Assembly: GCA_016194795.1 (NCBI GenBank)
Contig: JACQAX010000104.1
Coordinates: 1-5,563 of the forward strand
From: Deltaproteobacteria bacterium
GTDB taxonomy: Bacteria > Bdellovibrionota > UBA1018 > UBA923
Length of the DNA: 5,563 nt
Reading direction: 5' to 3'
In this document: piece by piece, positions 1-4,579 of the stretch
Layout: each line of letters begins with the position of its first letter
How positions within the stretch are numbered: the first letter of the stretch is position 1
The notes under the pieces: generated by a model
The model's input: the letters and a program-made list of their open reading frames with translations, nothing else
Databases searched by the model: none
What the model was told of the DNA's origin: nothing
Program-made: the position numbers and the translations under genes

Positions 1-142
1 CGAGATGGTCATGCCTGGCGACAACTGCGCCATGGAAGTTGAGCTCATCACGCCGATCGCGATGGAAAAGGAACTTCGTTTCGCCATCCGTGAAGGCGGC
101 CGCACGGTCGGTGCAGGCGTCATTGCCGAGATTCTGGAATAA
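1..142 (+). CDS. tuf: Elongation factor Tu, C-terminal end (partial)
   Basis: This is the last 46 codons of EF-Tu; the gene begins outside the window and the reading frame starts at base 2. The visible peptide reads EMVMPGDN, then VELITPIAMEKELRFAIREG, then GRTVGAGVIAEILE and a TAA stop. These are the conserved strands of EF-Tu domain 3, the beta-barrel that contacts the tRNA acceptor and T arms and EF-Ts. EF-Tu is the cytosolic GTPase that brings aminoacyl-tRNA to the ribosomal A site; its GTPase domain is not in view. The gene lies 96 nt upstream of rpsJ, the usual junction between the str and S10 operons. I see no GC-rich hairpin with a U-run after the stop, so transcription may continue into rpsJ. 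Identification is secure; which tuf copy this is cannot be told. Confidence 0.97.
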   Translation, partial: EMVMPGDNCAMEVELITPIAMEKELRFAIREGGRTVGAGVIAEILE

Positions 143-238
143 ATAGTTTTTATTAACTGAGGCGCAGGAAGCTGCCTAGATAGCCGGTGTCAAAACCTTA
201 GCCAGTATGGCGAGTAAAGAGCTATCAAAGAAGGTACT

Positions 239-544
239 ATGGAACATAAGATTCGTATTAAGCTGAGAGCATTCGATTACAAGGTTCTGGATCAGTCGGT
301 TTGGGAAATCGTGAACACCGCTAAGCGCACTGGCGCGAAGGTCCGTGGCCCGATCCCGTTGCCGACCGTGATCAATAAATACTGCGTACTTCGCTCGCCC
401 CACGTTGATAAGAAGTCTCGTGAACAGTTCGAAATCCGCACCCATAAGCGCTTGATCGATATCCTTGAGCCGACCCAGCAGACGGTCGATAGCCTCATGA
501 AGCTCGATCTTTCGGCAGGTGTTGACGTAGAAATTAAGTCGTAG
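239..544 (+). CDS. rpsJ: 30S ribosomal protein S10 (NusE)
   Basis: A complete 101-residue S10, close to the usual 100-105. It starts MEHKIRIKLRAFDYKVLDQS and carries the family loop GPIPLPT (residues 37-43), followed by the conserved SPHVDKKSREQFEIRTHKR stretch (53-71). S10 sits in the head of the 30S subunit, where the long loop containing the IPLPT motif reaches into the rRNA. In bacteria free S10 also acts as NusE, pairing with NusB in transcription antitermination. The ATG at 239 is preceded by GAAGG at 230-234, a rather tight spacing of 4 nt. The 96-nt gap after tuf (143-238) holds only a weak hairpin around 164-175 and no convincing promoter. The gene is followed by an unusual 275-nt gene-free region, and its last codons overlap a promoter-like sequence. 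Confidence 0.98.
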   Translation: MEHKIRIKLRAFDYKVLDQSVWEIVNTAKRTGAKVRGPIPLPTVINKYCVLRSPHVDKKSREQFEIRTHKRLIDILEPTQQTVDSLMKLDLSAGVDVEIKS

Positions 545-550
545 TATACA
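522..550 (+). promoter_or_regulatory. Putative sigma70-type internal promoter upstream of rplC
   Basis: TTGACG (522-527) matches the -35 consensus at five of six positions. A 17-nt spacer, the optimum, leads to TATACA (545-550), which matches the -10 consensus at four of six. Transcription would start near 557, giving a leader of about 260 nt before rplC. The -10 element directly follows the rpsJ stop codon. Caveat: the -35 lies in codons for the conserved Val-Asp of the S10 C-terminus, so its resemblance could be a by-product of protein constraint. This is inferred from motif match and position only. Confidence 0.42.
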
Positions 551-621
551 AACGCTTCATTTTGGAAATTTTGCCGTATCTTGTTCAAACGAGGCCTGAG
601 TAGGGCCACACGTGAACGAGA

Positions 622-642
622 ACGGCAAAAGACGTTTTCCGT
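622..642 (+). repeat. Hairpin ACGG(c)AAAA-GACG-TTTTCCGT
   Basis: Bases 622-625 pair with 639-642 and 627-630 pair with 635-638, leaving C626 bulged and a GACG tetraloop: eight base pairs in all. It is not followed by a U-run, so it does not look like a terminator. The left arm also matches segments at 569-577 and 678-687, so this hairpin would compete with longer-range pairings. Confidence 0.55.
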
Positions 643-660
643 GTACTTCTAGTCGCGGAT

Positions 661-706
661 GCATCCTGCTGACCCGGTTTTTTGCCGGTGAACTGCCAGG
701 TGATGC
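661..706 (+). repeat. Elongated hairpin with inner CCGG stem and U-rich loop
   Basis: GCATC (661-665) pairs with GATGC (702-706). CTG (666-668) pairs with CAG (697-699) across a 2-nt bulge. Inside, CCGG (674-677) pairs with CCGG (685-688), closing a TTTTTTG loop. The U-rich loop and the following GCCG are also the segment able to pair with 623-632. The outer GCATC belongs to a perfect 10-bp palindrome, GGATGCATCC, at 657-666. Confidence 0.45.
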
Positions 707-772
707 TGTGGCCCTCAGTTCCTGCAATTCTGTAGGCTGTGTTGCTAAAGCAATAAATTGAATGGGCATAAT

Positions 773-794
773 CACTCCCGCCATAAAGGGGGTG
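773..794 (+). promoter_or_regulatory. GC-rich hairpin just upstream of the rplC ribosome binding site
   Basis: CACTCCC (773-779) pairs with GGGGGTG (788-794): seven pairs including one G-U wobble, with an 8-nt loop. It ends 11 nt before the GAGGT Shine-Dalgarno sequence of rplC, a position where a stem or bound protein could influence translation. Its right arm includes an A/G-rich run that could itself serve as a Shine-Dalgarno for an 8-codon reading frame at 797-823. A regulatory role is inferred. Confidence 0.45.
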
Positions 795-796
795 AA

Positions 797-823
797 ATGT
801 TTGTTGAGGTAAAGAAGAGATGA
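797..823 (+). other. Possible 8-codon leader ORF coupled to rplC
   Basis: An ATG at 797 opens an 8-codon frame (MFVEVKKR) whose TGA stop overlaps the rplC ATG in an ATGA arrangement at 820-823. A GGGGG run at 788-792 could be its Shine-Dalgarno but is paired in the 773-794 hairpin. If translated, ribosomes could pass directly to rplC. An ORF this short can easily arise by chance, and rplC has its own GAGGT, so this is only a possibility. Confidence 0.2.
806..810 (+). promoter_or_regulatory. Ribosome binding site of rplC
   Basis: GAGGT lies 9 nt before the ATG at 820 and supports that start, even though it gives L3 an extra N-terminus. The competing start is GTG at 883, preceded by AAGGG at 874-878 with a 4-nt spacing; it would give a protein nearer the normal L3 length. 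Confidence 0.6.
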
Positions 824-1533
824 GTGAACAGACGGAAAAAGCAGGCAACGCTACCGAGTCGCAGGGCGGCTCCAAGGGTGTTGTGCTTAAGGGAATCCAA
901 GCAGGTATTCTCGGTCTCAAGGCCGGGATGACCCAGATTTACAACAAAGACGGCGATGCTGTTCCTGTGACTGTGATCGACTTGCAGCCGACTGTCGTGA
1001 CGCAGGTAAAGAACGAAGCGCGCGACGGCTATGTCGCCGTTCAGGTCGGCTTCTCTCCGAAGAAGCCCCAGCGTACGACGAAGGCTGATAAAGGACATTT
1101 CAAGAAGTCCGGTGCTCCCGGCTTTTACACGGTTCGTGAATATCGCGTCGACTCTGTCGACGGCATTCAGGAAGGCGCACTCCTTCTTCCGGACTTCGTG
1201 AAGGAAGGCGACCTGGTCGACGTTACCGCGGAAAGCAAGGGTAAGGGCTTTCAGGGCGGCATGAAGCGCCATAACTTTTCGGGCGGCTTCAAGACGCACG
1301 GCGCTTCGGTTTGCCATAGAAGCTTAGGCTCCATTGGTAACCGCGCCGATCCGGGCAGAACGTTTAAGAATAAGAAGATGGCCGGCCACATGGGGCACGA
1401 GCAGGTCACCATCATGAATCTTCGTGTTATCAGTGTTGATCGCGAAAACAACCTCATGCTCGTGAAGGGCTCGATCCCGGGACCGAAGAACGGTGTGGTT
1501 TCGGTTCGCAAAGCGGTCAAGGACAACGGGTAA
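820..1533 (+). CDS. rplC: 50S ribosomal protein L3
   Basis: L3 is one of the first proteins to bind 23S rRNA, near its 3' end, and its long loop reaches close to the peptidyl transferase centre. The 237 residues contain the family landmarks: GILGLKAGMTQIY (29-41), KGKGFQGGMKRHNF (about 141-154), GRTFKNKKMAGHMGHEQVT (179-197) and GSIPGPKNG near the end. E. coli L3 is 209 residues; the excess is mainly an N-terminal extension of about 26 residues rich in Gly, Ser, Glu and Thr. A downstream GTG at 883 would remove most of it, but ATG 820 has the better spaced Shine-Dalgarno. In E. coli a glutamine in the MAGQ motif is methylated by PrmB; here that position appears to be histidine (190), so that modification is not expected. 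The gene follows a long structured leader and is separated from rplD by 3 nt. Confidence 0.97.
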   Translation: MSEQTEKAGNATESQGGSKGVVLKGIQAGILGLKAGMTQIYNKDGDAVPVTVIDLQPTVVTQVKNEARDGYVAVQVGFSPKKPQRTTKADKGHFKKSGAPGFYTVREYRVDSVDGIQEGALLLPDFVKEGDLVDVTAESKGKGFQGGMKRHNFSGGFKTHGASVCHRSLGSIGNRADPGRTFKNKKMAGHMGHEQVTIMNLRVISVDRENNLMLVKGSIPGPKNGVVSVRKAVKDNG

Positions 1534-1536
1534 TTT

Positions 1537-2157
1537 ATGGCAAAAGTAGATGTTGTTAATTTGAAAAATGAAAAAGTCGGCTCGATCGACCTGCCTGACG
1601 AGGTTTTCGGGCAAAAAGTGAACGGTCCGTTGGTCCTCCAGGTGATCAAGGCTCAGCTCGCGGGCCTTCGCCAGGGCACGGCCAAGACGAAGGTTAAGAG
1701 CGAAGTTCGGGGCGGTGGCAAAAAGCCGTTCCGTCAGAAGGGCACGGGCAATGCTCGCCAAGGCTCGAGCCGTAGTCCGCTCATGCCGGGTGGTGGCAGC
1801 AGCTTCGGTCCGAAGCCGCGCAAGTACAACCAGCGCACGCCTAAAGAAATGGTCCGTGGCGCGTTGCGCTCGGTTCTCTCCGACAAGCTCGCTGCGAAGC
1901 ACCTGGTGATCGTCGACAAGTTCGACCTCAAGGCTCCGAAGACGAAGGAGCTCGCTGCAACGCTCACGAATGCGTTCAGCGCGAAGAAAGCTCTTCTCGT
2001 GGACGCGAAGAACCAGAATCTCTCTTTGGCCTCGAGAAACCTGCCGACGGTCAACTTCGTCAGCACGGATGGCATTAATACGTACGACGTCGTCAAGCAT
2101 GACTGGCTCTTCTTGAGCAAGGCTTCGGCTGAAGCTCTTGCCGCGAGATTGGCGTGA
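1537..2157 (+). CDS. rplD: 50S ribosomal protein L4
   Basis: L4 is an early-assembly 50S protein; its extended loop lines the peptide exit tunnel beside L22. In E. coli it also represses its own operon by binding the S10 leader. The 206 residues match the usual length. The diagnostic loop KPFRQKGTGNARQGSSRSP is at 63-81, followed by the glycine-rich segment GGGSSFGPKPRKY (85-97). The globular part includes LVIVDKFDLKAPKTKE (123-138) and the ALLVDAKNQNL strand. The start at ATG 1537 is 3 nt after rplC, with only a weak CGGGT Shine-Dalgarno, so it probably relies on translational coupling. The gene ends 8 nt before rplW. Confidence 0.98.
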   Translation: MAKVDVVNLKNEKVGSIDLPDEVFGQKVNGPLVLQVIKAQLAGLRQGTAKTKVKSEVRGGGKKPFRQKGTGNARQGSSRSPLMPGGGSSFGPKPRKYNQRTPKEMVRGALRSVLSDKLAAKHLVIVDKFDLKAPKTKELAATLTNAFSAKKALLVDAKNQNLSLASRNLPTVNFVSTDGINTYDVVKHDWLFLSKASAEALAARLA

Positions 2158-2165
2158 GGTGACAG

Positions 2166-2456
2166 ATGAAATCTGTTTTTGAAGTTATTACGAGACCTAT
2201 TATCAGCGAGAAGAGCACCGTCCAGAACGAGTTGCTGAGAACCTATGCGTTTCAGGTTGCTCCTGCCGCTAACAAGCAGGAAATCCGTGAAGCCATCGAA
2301 GGCCTGTTCAAGGTCAAGGTGGAAAAGGTTCGCACCATGCTGGTTCACGGCAAGTATAAGAGAAGCGGCCGCTTTGTTTCCAAGCGCAACAACTGGAAGA
2401 AGGCGCTTGTGACTCTTAAAGAAGGCCAGAAAATTGAATTCTTCCAGGGTGTATAA
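2166..2456 (+). CDS. rplW: 50S ribosomal protein L23
   Basis: L23 sits at the rim of the exit tunnel and in bacteria is the docking site for trigger factor and the signal recognition particle. The 96 residues are of normal length. The N-terminal ITRPIISEKS (8-17) is the family signature; YAFQVAPAANKQEIREAIE (27-45) follows, then the basic loop VEKVRTMLVHGKYKR (52-66) and the C-terminal KKALVTLKEGQKIEFF. GAGG (2156-2159), overlapping the rplD stop, lies 6 nt before the ATG and fixes this start. rplB follows after 2 nt. Nothing in the protein is unusual. Confidence 0.98.
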   Translation: MKSVFEVITRPIISEKSTVQNELLRTYAFQVAPAANKQEIREAIEGLFKVKVEKVRTMLVHGKYKRSGRFVSKRNNWKKALVTLKEGQKIEFFQGV

Positions 2457-2458
2457 AA

Positions 2459-3157
2459 ATGGCAGTCAAATCGTTTAAACCAACATCAGCTGGTCTTCGT
2501 CACAAAGATGTCGCGGATTTCAGCATTCTGACAAAGAAGGCTCCGGAAAAGTCTCTTCTCGAACCGAAGAAGAGAACTGGCGGGCGCAATGCTTACGGCA
2601 GAATCACCACCCGTCATATGGGTGGCGGTCACAAGCGCATGTATCGTGTTATCGACTTCAAGCGCGATAAGCTCGACATTCCTGCTAAGGTCGCGTCGCT
2701 CGAGTACGATCCGAACAGAACGGCGTATATCGCGCTCCTGAACTACGTGGATGGTGAAAAGCGCTACATCCTGGCGCCGCTCAACCTCAGCGTGGGTGAC
2801 TCGGTCATCGCCAGTGAAACGGGCGACATTCGCCCCGGCAACACCATGACGCTTTCGGCGATGCCGGTCGGTACGCTTATTCACAACCTCGAGCTCCTCC
2901 CGAACAAGGGTGGAAAGTTAGTCCGCGCTGCGGGCGGCGTTGCGCAGCTCATGGGTCGTGAAGGCGATTACTGCCAGGTGAAGATGCCTTCGGGCGAAAT
3001 GCGCAAGATCCACCATCGTTGCCGTGCGACGATCGGCCAGCTTGCCAACACCGAGCACATGAATATCTCGATCGGCAAAGCCGGGCGAAACCTCGGGTGG
3101 CGGTCATCCGCGCACTCCGTGGGGTCAGCCGACCAAGGGTTACAAGACGCGCCATAA
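2459..3157 (+). pseudogene. rplB: 50S ribosomal protein L2, frameshifted by an internal deletion
   Basis: L2 is a conserved 50S protein needed for subunit association and peptidyl transferase assembly. Residues 1-209 are normal: MAVKSFKPTSAGLRH, then GGRNAYGRITTRHMGGGHKR (41-60), the RNA-binding barrel, and EHMNISIGKAG (199-209). The family should continue with RW..[21 protein letters not shown], but this is absent. The frame instead reads RNLGWRSSAHSVGSADQ and stops at 3155-3157, 232 codons in all against the usual 273-277. The true C-terminus is present in another frame from 3084. The junction is GGCGAAACC at 3084-3092, which fits both sides: as R-N after KAG, and as G-E-T before SGGGHP. 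This implies loss of about 83 nt, including the His-rich loop. AGGGT (2446-2450) supports ATG 2459. An essential gene in this state suggests an assembly or sequencing error, or another copy elsewhere. Confidence 0.9.
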
Positions 3158-3194
3158 CAAGCGGTCCGACAGTTTCATTATCAAGAGAAGAAAG
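3084..3194 (+). pseudogene. rplB: L2 C-terminal coding segment in shifted frame
   Basis: Read from 3084, this segment encodes GETSGGGHPRTPWGQPTKG, then YKTRHNKRSDSFIIKRRK: the last 37 residues of a typical L2. It is in a different frame from the upstream 209 residues because of the deletion at the junction. Adding the 27 missing residues gives about 273, the length of E. coli L2, so the expected stop is the codon at 3195-3197. That codon is TAC (Tyr), and the frame continues through GGGT into the rpsS start codon without a stop. This piece has no start of its own and would not be made from the sequence as given. Confidence 0.88.
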
Positions 3195-3200
3195 TACGGC

Positions 3201-3205
3201 GGAGG
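3201..3205 (+). promoter_or_regulatory. Ribosome binding site of rpsS (GGAGG, GTG start)
   Basis: GGAGG precedes the GTG at 3210 with 4 nt between. It supports independent initiation of S19 at a non-ATG codon whose product begins with the family sequence MARSVKKGPF. The same bases would encode a Gly-rich linker if L2 were read into S19. Confidence 0.8.
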
Positions 3206-3209
3206 CACA

Positions 3210-3575
3210 GTGGCTAGGTCAGTTAAAAAAGGCCCGTTTATCGACGACCATCTTCTGAAGAAGGTGGAAACGTCTAAGTCGAGCAACGACAAAAAAGTGA
3301 TCAAGACTTGGTCTCGCCGGTCGACGATCATCCCGGACATGGTCGGGTTGACGTTCGCCGTTCACAACGGCCGCAAGTTCATTCCGGTCTACGTGACGGA
3401 GAACATGGTTGGTCATAAACTTGGTGAATTTGCCATCACGCGCACCTTCCACGGCCACACTCCGGCCGACAAGAAGGCAGCGGAAGGCGCCCCGGCCGCG
3501 GCCGCGGCTCCTGCTGGCGCTGCGAAGCCGGCCGCTCCGGCAGCAGCTAAACCGGCGGCTGCGCCGAAGGCCTAA
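3210..3575 (+). CDS. rpsS: 30S ribosomal protein S19 with Ala/Pro-rich tail
   Basis: S19 lies in the 30S head near the A-site finger and binds together with S13. Residues 1-89 are a full S19: MARSVKKGPFIDDHLLKKV, KTWSRRSTIIPDMVG (32-46), HNGRKFIPVYVTENMVGHKLGEFA (52-75) and TRTFHGH (77-83). Ordinary S19 ends within a few residues of this, at about 90-93. Here an extra 30 or so residues follow (about 90-121), made almost only of Ala, Pro, Lys and Gly, with repeated KPAA units, encoded by very GC-rich DNA at 3479-3572. The tail is probably disordered. The GTG start is backed by GGAGG and by the conserved N-terminus. Upstream, the repaired L2 frame runs into this gene without a stop. rplV starts 10 nt after the stop. 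Confidence 0.97.
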   Translation: MARSVKKGPFIDDHLLKKVETSKSSNDKKVIKTWSRRSTIIPDMVGLTFAVHNGRKFIPVYVTENMVGHKLGEFAITRTFHGHTPADKKAAEGAPAAAAAPAGAAKPAAPAAAKPAAAPKA

Positions 3576-3585
3576 GAGGTGAATT

Positions 3586-3921
3586 ATGGAAGTTACTGCT
3601 AACTTGAAATACATCCGAGTCACTCCGAGAAAAGCGATGCTTGTCGCAGATCTCGTGCGTGGCAAGAACATCAACGAAGCGCTTGCGATCCTGAAGTTCT
3701 CGCGTCGCAAGCGTATCGCCAACCACATCACCGGCTTGCTGAAGTCGGCGGTGGCGAACGCTGACCAGAAGGGCAAGATCGATATCGACACCCTTTTTGT
3801 GAAACGACTCGAAGTTGGTAAGGGCCCGACTCTCAAGCGCTTCCGTCCGCGCGCCATGGGTAGAGCTTTCAAGATCAATAAGAAGACCTGCCATATTTCC
3901 GTGAGCTTGGCAGAAAGGTAA
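3586..3921 (+). CDS. rplV: 50S ribosomal protein L22
   Basis: L22 binds several 23S rRNA domains, and its long beta-hairpin forms part of the exit-tunnel constriction with L4; changes there in other bacteria affect macrolide sensitivity. The 111 residues match E. coli length (110). Landmarks are LKYIRVTPRKAMLVADLVRG (7-26), LLKSAVANA (51-59), and the hairpin GPTLKRFRPRAMGRAFKINK (80-99) ending HISVSLAE. The hairpin looks intact, without obvious insertion or deletion. GAGG (3576-3579) right after the rpsS stop sits 6 nt before ATG 3586. rpsC follows after 6 nt. Confidence 0.98.
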   Translation: MEVTANLKYIRVTPRKAMLVADLVRGKNINEALAILKFSRRKRIANHITGLLKSAVANADQKGKIDIDTLFVKRLEVGKGPTLKRFRPRAMGRAFKINKKTCHISVSLAER

Positions 3922-3927
3922 TCAGAA

Positions 3928-4578
3928 ATGGGTCAGAAGACACACCCGATTGGATTTAGACTCGGCGTAAACAAGACTTGGGATTCGCGCTGGTTCGCCA
4001 AGCGCGGATACTCGGATCTCCTGCACGAAGACCTCAAGCTTCGTCGCTTCATTCGCGACAAGCTGGCTTCTGCCGGTATCGCAAAAGTCGAAATCGAGCG
4101 CGCTGCGAACAAGGTGAAGATCAACGTGCATACGGCTCGTCCGGGCATCGTTATCGGTAAAAAGGGCGCGGGCGTCGAAGGCTTGAAGGCTGACGTTCAG
4201 AAACTTTCGAAGAACGAAGTTTTCCTGAACATCATCGAAGTCAAGAAGCCTGAAGCGAACGCTCAGCTCATCGCTGAAAACGTCGCCTCGCAGCTTGAAA
4301 AGCGCGTGGCTTTCCGTCGCGCGATGAAAAAGTGCATGACCTCGGCCTTTAAGCAGGGGATCAAGGGCATCAAGATCCGCGTCAGCGGCCGTTTGGCCGG
4401 TGCCGAAATCGCGCGTACGGAATGGTACAGCGAAGACTCGGTGCCCCTCCACACGCTTCGCGCGAATATCGATTACGGTACTTCGGAAGCTCGTACGACG
4501 TATGGTCAGATCGGCGTAAAAGCCTGGGTCTACCACGGCGAGATTCTCAATACCAAGAAAGAGAAAGTGAGCTCGTAA
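3928..4578 (+). CDS. rpsC: 30S ribosomal protein S3
   Basis: S3 forms part of the mRNA entry channel of the 30S subunit and contributes to its mRNA helicase activity together with S4 and S5. The 216 residues start MGQKTHPIGFRLG, the family N-terminus. A type II KH domain covers roughly 38-106, with the RNA-binding loop IGKKG at 76-80. The C-terminal domain includes the basic helix FRRAMKK (129-135), whose Arg/Lys residues correspond to those implicated in unwinding in E. coli, then ISGRL-like RVSGRLAGAEIAR (151-163) and TTYGQIGVKAWVYHGE (190-205). Length is slightly below E. coli's 233 because the C-terminal tail is short. AAAGG at 3914-3918, inside the rplV end, serves as the binding site. 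rplP starts one base after the stop. Confidence 0.98.
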   Translation: MGQKTHPIGFRLGVNKTWDSRWFAKRGYSDLLHEDLKLRRFIRDKLASAGIAKVEIERAANKVKINVHTARPGIVIGKKGAGVEGLKADVQKLSKNEVFLNIIEVKKPEANAQLIAENVASQLEKRVAFRRAMKKCMTSAFKQGIKGIKIRVSGRLAGAEIARTEWYSEDSVPLHTLRANIDYGTSEARTTYGQIGVKAWVYHGEILNTKKEKVSS

Positions 4579-4579
4579 C

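Larger units (their letters stand above)
551..819 (+). promoter_or_regulatory. Gene-free, highly structured leader-like region before rplC
   Basis: No plausible protein gene occupies this stretch. It contains several inverted repeats: a hairpin at 622-642, an elongated hairpin at 661-706, a small hairpin at 740-755 (UAAA loop), and a stem at 773-794. The strand ACGGCAAAA (622-630) can pair with three different partners: 569-577, 635-642 and 678-687. Mutually exclusive pairings of this kind are typical of attenuators and regulatory leaders. Ribosomal protein operons are commonly autoregulated by one of their products binding a leader; in E. coli, L4 controls the S10 operon from a leader upstream of rpsJ. 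Here the structured segment lies after rpsJ, next to rplC and rplD (which encodes L4). Control by L4 or any other ligand is only a hypothesis. I see no Rho-independent terminator, because no U-run follows any stem. Confidence 0.5.

Noticed and set aside
153..182. TTAACT and TAGATA with an 18-nt spacer as an rpsJ promoter
   Set aside because: Only four and three of six positions match consensus, not above chance in AT-rich spacer DNA.
674..690. CCGG-TTTTTTG-CCGG as a Rho-independent terminator
   Set aside because: The stem is only four pairs and the U-run lies in the loop, not after the stem.
742..772. TTGCTA and CATAAT as a second promoter for rplC
   Set aside because: The -10 is good, but the spacer is 19 nt and the -35 is part of a small hairpin; weaker than the 522-550 candidate.
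557..784. 75-codon minus-strand reading frame in the rpsJ-rplC gap
   Set aside because: No recognisable domain, no convincing ribosome binding site, and antisense within an operon; its Ser/Pro/Thr-rich composition looks like non-coding sequence. A related minus frame at 585-920 runs into rplC antisense.
762..812. 16-codon frame MGIITPAIKGVKCLLR upstream of rplC
   Set aside because: No Shine-Dalgarno sequence upstream of its ATG, and a length easily reached by chance.
1715..1909. 64-codon plus-strand frame inside rplD
   Set aside because: Arg/Ala/Ser-rich out-of-frame shadow of the L4 gene, which is strongly supported.
3077..3157. Programmed ribosomal frameshift in rplB
   Set aside because: A frameshift would restore the C-terminal frame but not the 27 missing conserved residues, and no slippery heptamer is seen at the junction.
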